6,483 bases of DNA from Halovenus sp. (GCA_003551265.1 PUMG01000087.1:1-6483), one strand, 5' to 3'. Shown: positions 1 through 6,340, counted from the stretch's first letter. Notes: generated by a model from the letters alone, not told the origin. Translations and numbers: made by a program.

Positions 1-2
1 AG

Positions 3-1619
3 CTCATTCCCGGCCTGCTCATCGCCGTCCCGATACTCGGGGCGACGCTCCCGCTCGCGTTCGGACTGTTCAAAAAGCGGGTGGGCTGGGCAACCGCCGC
101 GGTCGTTCTCGCACTCGAAGCAGCGCTGGCAGCGTGGCTCGCAGTCGCCATCTTCGTCGACGGCCAGCGGGTCGTCCACGTCCTCGGTGGTGACAGCTTC
201 GGCCGACAGGATGTCACCGTGGGTGACCAGGACACTGAGGGGTTTATCGTCGGCATCGAACTTGTCGCGGACCATCTCTCGGGTCTCATCATCCTGCTGA
301 TTGCAACTGTCTCGCTCGCTGTCCTGGCGTACTCCCGGCGTTCTGGGCCACGCGGTAACGCCTTCTATAGCGGGTATCTGCTGTTGACCGGTGGGTTGAT
401 GGGCGTCGTCATGACTGGCGACCTGTTCAACCTGTTTGTCTTCCTCGAAATCGTCGGACTCGCAACGTACGCGCTGGTCGCCTCGGGACGCTCGCCCGCG
501 TCGGCTGTCGCCGCGTTGAAGTACCTCGTCATCGGGACGGCGGGTGCGTCGCTGTACCTCGTTGGCGTCGGCTACATCTACGTCCAGACTGGCACCCTGA
601 ACATGGTCGACGTTTCGCGGGTGCTCGCGGGTGAGCCAGGGTGGGTCAATGATGCGCTGTACGCCGAACCGCTCGTCACGGCTGCCTTCGGTTTCATCGC
701 GGTCGGTCTCGCCACCAAAGCGGCAATCTACCCGCTGCACACCTGGCAGCCTGACGCCTACGCCGAGTCACCAGATGCAGTCACCATCTACATCTCGGCG
801 CTCGTCTCGACGGCGGCGGCGTACGCGTTCGCCCGCATCACGTGGACCGTCTTCACGCCCGAGTTTTTCGCCGCCAGCGCGAGCAATCAGGACGTGCTGA
901 ACGTCTTCCTCGCGCTCGCGGCGCTCTCGGTACTCGTCGGGAGCGTCCTCGCGGCGATGCAACGCCGGGTCAAACGGATGTTCGCGTACTCCTCGGTCGC
1001 CCAGTTCGGTCTCATCATCATGGCCGTCGGCATCGCTGTCCACCCCGCTGCACAGGGCACGAGAGCCGCCGAGTTCGCCGTCTACGGCGTCGTCATCCAC
1101 CTCGTCGCCCACGCCATCATCAAAGGCGGGTTGTTCGCAACGGCCGGTGCGTTCCGGTCGGGAAGCGGTGCGAGACTTGTCAGCGAGTATGCAGGGCTGG
1201 CGAAACAGCGACCGTTCCTCTCGGGCGCGGTCGCCGTTCTCGGCTTCTCCATCGTGGGTGTGCCCCCGAGCGTTGGTTTCATCGGGAAGTGGTACATCGG
1301 CGTGAGCGCTGTCGAGGCCGAACTCTGGATACTCGTATTCGTCATCTTCGCCAGCACGCTGTTGACGCTGCTGTACGTCGCTCGTCTGCTGGAGAAGCTG
1401 TACTTCGATTATCTGCCCGAGGACGCACCCGCTCACGCAGAGGCCAGCGCCGAAGTCGCAGCAGATGGCTCGGGTACACTCTCGTATGGCATGCTCTCGC
1501 TCGTCCTCGTGGCGACGGTTCTCTCGCTCGTGCTCGGATTCATGGGCGCAGAACTCACGGAGGCGCTTTCGCCGCTGGTTGAAGCCGTCGAGGAAGCAAC
1601 GCCGGAGGTGGGAACATGA
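3..1619 (+). CDS. mrpD1: Mrp-type Na+/H+ antiporter subunit D (first of three), 5'-truncated
   Basis: Multi-pass membrane subunit of the MrpD/NuoM-type antiporter family, expected to move H+ (against Na+) in the cytoplasmic membrane as part of an Mrp complex. The frame is open to the left edge. The 26 codons before the GTG at 81 encode a hydrophobic TM1-like stretch (LIPGLLIAVPILGATLPLAF), so the true start lies outside the window, probably by only a few codons. At least 538 residues are present. Visible family signatures are the TM5 glutamate in NLFVFLEIVGL (nt 447-449), the TM7 lysine in TKAAIYPLHTWQPDAY (717-719), the KRMFAYSSVAQFG segment, and the TM12 lysine in HAIIKGGLF (1122-1124). The TM8 lysine typical of the family (LLTKVGVYA) is replaced by Thr (810-812). 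A short acidic loop precedes the last membrane helix. The stop overlaps the start of the next gene. The family call is firm; the D1 label rests on gene order. Confidence 0.9.
   Translation, partial: LIPGLLIAVPILGATLPLAFGLFKKRVGWATAAVVLALEAALAAWLAVAIFVDGQRVVHVLGGDSFGRQDVTVGDQDTEGFIVGIELVADHLSGLIILLIATVSLAVLAYSRRSGPRGNAFYSGYLLLTGGLMGVVMTGDLFNLFVFLEIVGLATYALVASGRSPASAVAALKYLVIGTAGASLYLVGVGYIYVQTGTLNMVDVSRVLAGEPGWVNDALYAEPLVTAAFGFIAVGLATKAAIYPLHTWQPDAYAESPDAVTIYISALVSTAAAYAFARITWTVFTPEFFAASASNQDVLNVFLALAALSVLVGSVLAAMQRRVKRMFAYSSVAQFGLIIMAVGIAVHPAAQGTRAAEFAVYGVVIHLVAHAIIKGGLFATAGAFRSGSGARLVSEYAGLAKQRPFLSGAVAVLGFSIVGVPPSVGFIGKWYIGVSAVEAELWILVFVIFASTLLTLLYVARLLEKLYFDYLPEDAPAHAEASAEVAADGSGTLSYGMLSLVLVATVLSLVLGFMGAELTEALSPLVEAVEEATPEVGT
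1604..1610 (+). promoter_or_regulatory. Shine-Dalgarno site for mrpD2
   Basis: GGAGGTG lies five bases before the ATG at 1616 and is a long match to the archaeal 16S anti-SD. It lies inside the end of the upstream gene, supports the 1616 start, and fits translational coupling through the ATGA overlap. Confidence 0.8.
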
Positions 1620-3496
1620 CAGAAGTCGTCGCGGACTGGCGGCCACTCGCGGCCGTTCTCGTCTCCGTACTTGCGGTTGCGTTCATCGTCGCGTCGTACC
1701 GACGGCCGAACGTCCGGGAGTTCTGGTCGGTGCTCGCAGCGCTGGTCAAGTTCGGCCTCGTCATCAGCATGCTGCCGGGTGTCATGGACGGTCGGGAGTA
1801 CCGCTGGTCGCTCGGCATGGTGCCCGGTCTCACCGACGAGTTCGTCTTCGGTATCGAGTTCGCTCTCCGGGCCGACCAGCTCGGAATGTTGTTCGCCGTC
1901 CTCGCCAGCTTTCTCTGGATATTCACGGCGTTTTACTGTGCGGGCTACATGCGCGGGCTTGGCGAACCCAACCAGACCCGGTTCTTTGCGGCGTTCGCCG
2001 CCAGCCTCTCGACGGCCCTCGGTATCGCCTTCGCAGAGAACCTCATCGTGATGTTTCTGTTCTACGAGTTGCTCTCTATCGTCACGTACCCGCTGGTCGC
2101 TCACGACGAGACTGACGAGGCACGAACCGCCGGCCGGAAGTACCTCGCGTACACCTTCTTCGGCGGGGGCTTTCTCGTCCTCGGCGGAACGGTGCTGACG
2201 TACTGGCTCACGGGACTCGCCGACCCTGCAGACGTCGAGGGAGTCGAGGCAGGCGAGAGCACTGCAACAGTCGAGTTCGGCGAGATTGCCGATCCACTGT
2301 GGGCGACGTTCGAAGCGGCGAGTGCGCCCGAGTTGCTGTTCGCACTCACGTTCGGGATGCTCGCACTCGGATTCGGGACGAAGGCGGCCATCATGCCGCT
2401 GCACTCGTGGCTTCCCGACGCGATGGTCGCACCGACGCCTGTCTCCGGGCTGTTGCACGCGGTGGCGGTCGTCAAATCCGGGGCGTTCGGCGTCTCGCGC
2501 GTCGTTCTCGACGTCTTCGAGCCGGAGTTGACCGCACAGCTCAACATGCACATCGCGCTCGCAGGACTGGCGGCCTTCAGCTTCCTGATGGCGTCGTTCA
2601 TCGCGCTCCGGAAGGACAACCTCAAACGTCGACTCGCGTACTCGACGGCGAGTCAGCTCTCGTACATCATCATGGGTGTGGCGCTGCTCGTCCCTGCGGG
2701 TGTCGCTGGCGGGTTGCTCCATATCCCTGCACACGCGTTCATGAAGCTCACGCTGTTTTTCTGTGCGGGAGCGATTCACGTCGAGACGCACACAGACGAC
2801 ATCTCGGAGATGGCCGGCATCGGCAAGCGGATGCCGCTGACGATGAGCGCCTTCGCCATCGCGGCTGCTGGTATGGCCGGTATTCCGCTCATCGCTGGCT
2901 TCGTCTCGAAGTTCTACATGCTCGTCGGCTCCATCCAGATGACGGGCGACGCCGCAATCGGTGAACCCACTGCGGCCGGGTTCATCTTCGCTACAGCGCT
3001 CATCATATCCGGCATCATGAACGTCGCGTACTTCTGGCCGGTCGTCTACACCGCCTTCTTCGAGAGCGAAGACGCCCACGACGCCAAACCGCTCGTTGAG
3101 TTCCCCGTTGGCGGTGTCCGACACTCCTACGATGTCCTCGACGAACCCACAGAGGAGGCACACACCGACGGTGGTGAACCGGTCGATGACGGCGCACACA
3201 CCGACGGAGTGGAAAAGGTCGCCGATGGCGGTAACTCCGTCGACGACAGCCACGATGAGGATCACGGCCAGCATGAGGAACACGACCACGACGACCACCA
3301 TCACCACGGCGGCGCACCGCCGGGTGGCTGGCGACGAACCTCGCCGAGAGAAGAGAGTACGTGGCTCATGCTGATGCCCATCACGGTTATCGTCATCGGC
3401 GCGGTGTTGCTGGGTATCGTGCCCGGGAATCTGGCGTTTCTCGACCTGGTGGTCGAAATCGCCGAAACCGCCACTGGCGGGGAGGTGGCGATATGA
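1616..3496 (+). CDS. mrpD2: Mrp-type Na+/H+ antiporter subunit D (second), MrpA/NuoL-like, His-rich loop
   Basis: A 626-residue integral membrane antiporter-like subunit. The start is fixed by the ATGA overlap and a GGAGGTG site. It keeps the full set of proton-path residues: Glu151 in FYELLSIVTYPL (TM5), Lys256 in GTKAAIMPLHSWLPDA (TM7), Lys287 in LLHAVAVVKSGAFG (TM8) and Lys377 in HAFMKLTLFFCAGA (TM12). The LLHAVAVVKSG motif resembles MrpA/NuoL (LLHSATMVKAG) more than MrpD, so it may supply the A-type channel. About 100 polar residues (485-582) separate the last two hydrophobic segments (about 452-481 and 583-603). This insert holds a duplicated 12-residue unit (515-538) and a His/Asp/Glu-rich tract with nine His in residues 546-564, which is unusual for the family and could bind metal. 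If the 14-helix NuoM topology holds, this loop is cytoplasmic. The gene lies between two paralogues and is presumably co-transcribed with them. Confidence 0.92.
   Translation: MTEVVADWRPLAAVLVSVLAVAFIVASYRRPNVREFWSVLAALVKFGLVISMLPGVMDGREYRWSLGMVPGLTDEFVFGIEFALRADQLGMLFAVLASFLWIFTAFYCAGYMRGLGEPNQTRFFAAFAASLSTALGIAFAENLIVMFLFYELLSIVTYPLVAHDETDEARTAGRKYLAYTFFGGGFLVLGGTVLTYWLTGLADPADVEGVEAGESTATVEFGEIADPLWATFEAASAPELLFALTFGMLALGFGTKAAIMPLHSWLPDAMVAPTPVSGLLHAVAVVKSGAFGVSRVVLDVFEPELTAQLNMHIALAGLAAFSFLMASFIALRKDNLKRRLAYSTASQLSYIIMGVALLVPAGVAGGLLHIPAHAFMKLTLFFCAGAIHVETHTDDISEMAGIGKRMPLTMSAFAIAAAGMAGIPLIAGFVSKFYMLVGSIQMTGDAAIGEPTAAGFIFATALIISGIMNVAYFWPVVYTAFFESEDAHDAKPLVEFPVGGVRHSYDVLDEPTEEAHTDGGEPVDDGAHTDGVEKVADGGNSVDDSHDEDHGQHEEHDHDDHHHHGGAPPGGWRRTSPREESTWLMLMPITVIVIGAVLLGIVPGNLAFLDLVVEIAETATGGEVAI
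3158..3229 (+). repeat. 36-bp imperfect tandem duplication inside mrpD2
   Basis: Two in-frame 36-bp copies (3158-3193 and 3194-3229) share 28 of 36 bases, the first 14 identical. They encode AHTDGGEPVDDG and AHTDGVEKVADG. A weaker third half-unit (GNSVDD) follows. The duplication lies in the variable polar loop just before the His-rich tract, so it probably lengthens a tolerant linker. Confidence 0.8.
3481..3487 (+). promoter_or_regulatory. Shine-Dalgarno site for mrpD3
   Basis: GGAGGTG lies five bases before the ATG at 3493, the same motif and spacing as in front of mrpD2. It decides the mrpD3 start in favour of 3493 over the in-frame ATG at 3369 and other upstream starts, which lie within the mrpD2 coding region and would add a charged Arg/Gly-rich N-terminus not typical of this family. 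Confidence 0.8.
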
Positions 3497-5346
3497 CCGA
3501 GTTCGAGTTCCTGACGGTCGTTCCGCCTGCACTGGTCGTGTTCGTCGCGGCGGTTGCGGCGGTGTTCCTCCCCCGGCTTCCCGGCCACACAATCGGAGCC
3601 ACAGCCACGCTCTGGGTGCTGGCTGTTGCGCTGTTCGCTCCCGAGGGCGAACACTGGGCAGTCGAGTTCATGGGCTTCGACGTCGTCTTCTTCGAGATAG
3701 ACGGGTTGACCAGGCTCATCGCGCTCGCGGCTGGCATTCTCGCCACCGCTGCCGTCGTCTACGCCTACAGCAGCGACGCGCCGAACGTGATGACCGCGTT
3801 CGCGCTCTCGTACGTCGCCTCGACAACCGGCCTGGTCTTTTCGGGTGACTGGCTGACGCTCATCGTCTGGTGGGAGTTGATGGCGGTCACGAGTACGCTG
3901 TTGGTCTGGCACCACGGCGGTGACGCCGTCAGAGCGGGCTACCGGTATGCCCTCGCTCACGGCATCGGCGGGAGTCTCTTCCTGTTCGCCGTCATCTGGC
4001 ATTTAGCTGCCGGCGGCGGACTCGGGCTCGAAGGCGGTATCGACGCGGGGACGGTGACGCCGCTTTCAGCGTTCGGTCTCGACGCGACAGCACCGGCAGT
4101 GCTGGCGGCGGTCGGCATCGGTGTCAACTGTGGCTTCATCGGGTTGCACACGTGGCTTCCGGACACCTATCCACGCCCGCACATCGCGGCCTCGGTGTTC
4201 CTGTCGGTGTTCACCACCAAGACGGGTGCGTACGTGCTGTTACAGGCGTTCCCCGACGGCTCGATGTTGCTGGCGTACATGGGCGGAGGGATGGCTGTCT
4301 ACGGCGTCGTCTTCGCGCTGCTCCAGCACGACATGCGCGCGCTGCTCTCGTATCACATCATGGCACAGGTCGGCTACATGACCGCGGGTATCGGACTGGT
4401 CGCTGCGTCGGGCGACATTGGCGCAGTCGGGTCGATGATGCACGCGTTCAACAACATCCTGTTCAAGGCGCTGTTGTTCATGGCCTGTGGTGTCGTTGTC
4501 TACCGGACGGGTATCAACGACCTCTACGAACTCGGCGGACTCTGGCGAAAGATGCCCATCACCGCCGGAGCGTTCGCACTCGGTGCGCTCTCGATTACGG
4601 CCGTGCCGCCGTTCAACGGCTTCATCAGCAAGGGGATGATTCTCGACGCCGCCGACGCCTCGTACTTCGCTGGCGGGAACGAGATTGTCTACTGGTTGCT
4701 GTTCATCGGCGCAATCGGGACGTTCCTCTCGTTCATCAAACTCGGCTTCTACACGTTCTTACACGGCGAGTACGACGGCATGGTCACGGACGCGACGAAC
4801 GGTCAGACCGCGGCGATGCTCTCTGTTGGTGGACTGTGTCTGCTCTTTGGTGTTCCTGGCGCCTGGCAGACAGTCACTGGAATTGCGCTCACCGACTACG
4901 GGCTCGTGGTTGCCGACCTCGACCCCTACAGCACCGGTCACCTGCTGGATGCCGCAGTTCTGGCGACCATCAGCGTCGTCTCCTTCCCGGTGGTTCGGCG
5001 ACTTCTCTACCGAATCGGTGATGTCCGGGATATCGACCTCGTTCTCAACCCGCTGGTGTTCTACAGCGGGAAAGCGGGTGTCTATGCGGTGACGGAGACG
5101 TACGGGGCTATCGACCGCGCCGGTATCCGGTTCGTCCGGGTCTGTTACTGGGTCGGGTCGAACCCGGTCGCGACCGTCGAACGGGTTTCCCGAAAGCTTC
5201 CACGGTCGCTGCGTCCAGCGTTCGTCGAGGAGTCAGCTACGCCGGACGGTGGACAGCACTCTCGGCTGTATCTCCGGGCTGGAATTGGACTCACAGTGCT
5301 GGTGCTGGCGGTCGTTCTGACAATCGTGTTAGCACTGTCGCTGTGA
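3493..5346 (+). CDS. mrpD3: Mrp-type Na+/H+ antiporter subunit D (third), TM7 lysine missing
   Basis: A 617-residue antiporter-like membrane subunit of the MrpD/NuoL family. The start at 3493 overlaps the mrpD2 stop (ATGA) and has its own GGAGGTG site. Recognisable parts are the TM5 glutamate Glu128 (WWELMAVTSTLLV), the TM7 segment NCGFIGLHTWLPDTY, Lys243 in TM8 (TTKTGAYVLL), the MRALLSYHIMAQVGYM segment, and Lys325 in TM12 (FNNILFKALLFMACG). At the TM7 site where the two upstream paralogues have Lys, this protein has Asn212 (nt 4126-4128), so its half-channel chemistry is probably altered. After a hydrophobic segment at about 484-501, roughly 90 mostly polar and Arg-rich residues lead to a final membrane helix at about 593-616. 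This C-terminal extension makes it longer than a typical MrpD of around 500 residues. It is the last gene of the operon in the window. Confidence 0.92.
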   Translation: MTEFEFLTVVPPALVVFVAAVAAVFLPRLPGHTIGATATLWVLAVALFAPEGEHWAVEFMGFDVVFFEIDGLTRLIALAAGILATAAVVYAYSSDAPNVMTAFALSYVASTTGLVFSGDWLTLIVWWELMAVTSTLLVWHHGGDAVRAGYRYALAHGIGGSLFLFAVIWHLAAGGGLGLEGGIDAGTVTPLSAFGLDATAPAVLAAVGIGVNCGFIGLHTWLPDTYPRPHIAASVFLSVFTTKTGAYVLLQAFPDGSMLLAYMGGGMAVYGVVFALLQHDMRALLSYHIMAQVGYMTAGIGLVAASGDIGAVGSMMHAFNNILFKALLFMACGVVVYRTGINDLYELGGLWRKMPITAGAFALGALSITAVPPFNGFISKGMILDAADASYFAGGNEIVYWLLFIGAIGTFLSFIKLGFYTFLHGEYDGMVTDATNGQTAAMLSVGGLCLLFGVPGAWQTVTGIALTDYGLVVADLDPYSTGHLLDAAVLATISVVSFPVVRRLLYRIGDVRDIDLVLNPLVFYSGKAGVYAVTETYGAIDRAGIRFVRVCYWVGSNPVATVERVSRKLPRSLRPAFVEESATPDGGQHSRLYLRAGIGLTVLVLAVVLTIVLALSL

Positions 5347-5382
5347 TTGCAGACTGCGTGTTTCGACGCATGCACCAATCGC

Positions 5383-5388
5383 GTTATG
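5383..5388 (+). promoter_or_regulatory. possible TATA box of the SCO-family gene
   Basis: GTTATG is an AT-richer block centred about 26 bases before the ATG at 5412, the spacing expected when transcription starts at or next to the start codon (leaderless, common in haloarchaea). No Shine-Dalgarno motif precedes that ATG, which fits a leaderless mRNA. The match to the haloarchaeal TTWTWW consensus is only partial. Confidence 0.4.
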
Positions 5389-5411
5389 GCGGTACTTTTC
5401 CAAGCACACGT

Positions 5412-6104
5412 ATGGAACGACGTTCGTACTTGCTGGCACTCGGAGCCGCTGGCACAGCAGCGACGGCAGGATGTCTGGGTGGACTGTTCGAGTCGACGCC
5501 CGAAGGCGTGGTCCTCTCGGAGCCCGACGACCAGTTGGCCGAGAGCGAGGACCTGGCCTATCCCGCCTACGGTGAGTCTTTCCCGACGTTCGAACTGCCC
5601 GACGCGACGGGCGACACCATCATCAATACGGGCGAGTTGGACACAGTCTCGGTCGTGACGACGTTTTTCGCATCGTGTCCAGCCGAGTGTGGTATCCTCC
5701 TCAATCAACTCGCTGGTGTGCAGGCGGAGACGGTCGTTCGTGGGTTCGCGGACGAAACCTCGTTTCTGGCGATAACGTTCGACCCGGAGCGCGACGACGC
5801 CGACCACCTCGAAACCAACGCGAACGACGTTGGTGTGGACCTCAACGTGGGGAACTGGCACTATCTGCGACCGGAAACCGCGGAGGAAGCAGCCGATGTA
5901 GTCGTCGACCAGATCGGCGTCGACTACGAGCGAACGGACGAGAGCGACCGGATGGAGGGATACGACTTTAACCACATGGTCATCACGTGGCTGGTCAACC
6001 CAGATGGAGTCGTCGAGCGGGTGTACCGGGGTGAGTATGTCGATTCGGACAGGGTCGCCGACGATATCGAGGCAGTTCTTGAGGAGTTCGAGTCCGAATC
6101 GTAG
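5412..6104 (+). CDS. SCO1/SenC/PrrC-family copper-binding thioredoxin-fold lipoprotein
   Basis: A 230-residue protein of the SCO family, whose members act outside the membrane in delivering copper to, or reducing, the CuA site of haem-copper oxidases. ATG 5412 is chosen over upstream in-frame starts (5343, 5370) because it gives a proper signal: MERRSYLLALG has the twin arginine, then a hydrophobic stretch, then the lipobox ATAGC with Cys21. This predicts Tat export and lipid anchoring. The mature part shows the SCO redox/copper motif Cys89-Pro-Ala-Glu-Cys93 (FFASCPAECG), the ITFDPERDDADHL strand-helix segment, NWHYLRPETAEEAADV, and the distal copper-ligand-like His188 in DFNHMVITWLVNPDG. Length is normal for the family. 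The gene is 65 bp downstream of mrpD3, with its own likely promoter and terminator. The cognate oxidase is not in the window, so a more general thiol-reductase role cannot be excluded. Confidence 0.88.
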   Translation: MERRSYLLALGAAGTAATAGCLGGLFESTPEGVVLSEPDDQLAESEDLAYPAYGESFPTFELPDATGDTIINTGELDTVSVVTTFFASCPAECGILLNQLAGVQAETVVRGFADETSFLAITFDPERDDADHLETNANDVGVDLNVGNWHYLRPETAEEAADVVVDQIGVDYERTDESDRMEGYDFNHMVITWLVNPDGVVERVYRGEYVDSDRVADDIEAVLEEFESES

Positions 6105-6110
6105 TGGTCG

Positions 6111-6115
6111 TTTTT
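6111..6115 (+). terminator. T-tract terminator after the SCO gene
   Basis: A run of five T lies six bases after the TAG stop, in otherwise GC-rich DNA and without a strong preceding hairpin. Short T runs of this kind often end archaeal transcripts. Confidence 0.4.
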
Positions 6116-6142
6116 GCGGGATTGCGGTGGATGTCTTCGGTG

Positions 6143-6154
6143 GAAAGTAATGTA
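6143..6154 (+). promoter_or_regulatory. possible BRE/TATA promoter of tRNA-Gln
   Basis: GAAAG followed by TAATGTA forms a purine-rich BRE-like element and an AT-rich TATA-like element about 31-42 bases before the mature tRNA 5' end. That allows a start site with a leader of a few bases for RNase P removal. Position and composition support it, but the consensus match is weak. Confidence 0.35.
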
Positions 6155-6163
6155 CTTGTACAT
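6150..6163. repeat. 14-bp perfect palindromic element
   Basis: ATGTAC TT GTACAT is a 6-bp inverted repeat with a two-base spacer. It lies between the SCO gene and the tRNA and overlaps the putative TATA region. It could be an operator half-site pair, or a coincidence of AT-rich promoter sequence. Confidence 0.5.
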
Positions 6164-6184
6164 GCAACGGATACAATTGCTCGA

Positions 6185-6287
6185 AGCCCCGTGGTGTAGC
6201 GGCCAATCATAGCGGCCTTTGGACACGTTCGGTGATTCCGTCTGTGGAGGACAGCCGCTGACGGCGGTTCGAATCCGCCCGGGGCTA
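6185..6287 (+). tRNA. tRNA-Gln (anticodon UUG), intron-containing
   Basis: A full cloverleaf can be drawn. The 7-bp acceptor stem is AGCCCCG (6185-6191) with CGGGGCT (6280-6286), and the discriminator is A6287. The D-arm contains A14 and G18G19. The anticodon stem is GCGGC (6212-6216) with GCCGC (6254-6258). The loop is C-U-UUG-G plus A38, with the anticodon at 6219-6221 reading CAA. The variable loop has four bases. The T-stem is GGCGG (6263-6267) with CCGCC (6275-6279) around loop TTCGAAT. CCA is not encoded. A 30-nt intron lies after position 37, and the spliced length is 73 nt. Intron-containing tRNA-Gln(UUG) is known in haloarchaea such as Haloferax volcanii. Confidence 0.96.
6223..6252 (+). 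other. tRNA-Gln intron (30 nt) with canonical bulge-helix-bulge
   Basis: The intron lies between G37 (6222) and A38 (6253). A canonical BHB can be drawn. The outer helix is the anticodon stem. The 3-nt bulge GGA (6221-6223) is cut after its second base. The 4-bp central helix is CUUU (6217-6220) with GAGG (6247-6250), including two G-U pairs. The 3-nt bulge ACA (6251-6253) is cut after its second base. The inner helix is CACG (6224-6227) with UGUG (6243-6246). This is the substrate of the archaeal tRNA splicing endonuclease EndA. The intron is too short to hold a box C/D guide RNA. Confidence 0.93.
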
Positions 6288-6324
6288 TTCTGCTGCGAGC
6301 GAGCACGCGAGCAGCGAATAGCCC
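6282..6324 (+). repeat. inverted repeat starting in the tRNA-Gln 3' end
   Basis: GGGCTATTC (6282-6290) pairs perfectly with GAATAGCCC (6316-6324). After one bulged T (6291), GCTGC (6292-6296) pairs with GCAGC (6311-6315). That gives a 14-bp stem with a 14-nt purine-rich loop of GAGCGAGC type. The left arm includes the last five bases of the acceptor strand and the discriminator base. It could act as a transcription terminator or processing signal, or be one end of a recombination site. Confidence 0.8.
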
Positions 6325-6338
6325 ACCGGATTCGAATC
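6316..6338 (-). repeat. diverged inverted copy of the tRNA-Gln T-arm and 3' end
   Basis: Read on the minus strand, this segment gives GATTCGAATCCG, then GT, then GGGCTATTC. It aligns with tRNA bases 6266-6290 (GGTTCGAATCCG, CCCG, GGGCTATTC) with two substitutions and a two-base gap. The inverted repeat therefore extends from the acceptor end into the T-arm, rather than being a simple terminator hairpin. Confidence 0.55.
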
Positions 6339-6340
6339 AG

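Noticed and set aside
81..83. GTG as the start of the first antiporter gene
   Set aside because: The frame is open to the left edge, and the codons before 81 encode the expected TM1. A start here would remove that helix.
768..1646. A 292-codon minus-strand open frame
   Set aside because: It is a shadow of mrpD1 with low-complexity charged composition and no family resemblance.
3361..3492. An N-terminal extension of mrpD3 before ATG 3493
   Set aside because: It would overlap mrpD2 coding sequence and add an Arg/Gly-rich hydrophilic segment. The SD and ATGA overlap favour 3493.
1433..3592. A 719-codon open frame on the minus strand
   Set aside because: It is antisense to mrpD1, mrpD2 and mrpD3. 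Its product is Arg/Glu/Asp/His-rich with no recognisable domain, as expected from the complement of GC-biased haloarchaeal codons.
5348..5374. A hairpin after mrpD3 (TGCGT and ACGCA with flanking TGCA pairs)
   Set aside because: The core stem is only five base pairs with a three-base bulge before the outer pairs, and no T-run follows. Too weak to call a terminator.
5343..5411. An earlier start (GTG 5343 or ATG 5370) for the SCO gene
   Set aside because: It would bury the Tat signal MERRSYLL inside the protein, and the TATA-like box fits transcription beginning at about 5412.
5145..6206. A 353-codon minus-strand open frame spanning the SCO gene
   Set aside because: It runs through the end of mrpD3, the SCO gene, its promoter and terminator, and into the tRNA. 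The SCO reading on the + strand has clear motifs, so this is a shadow.
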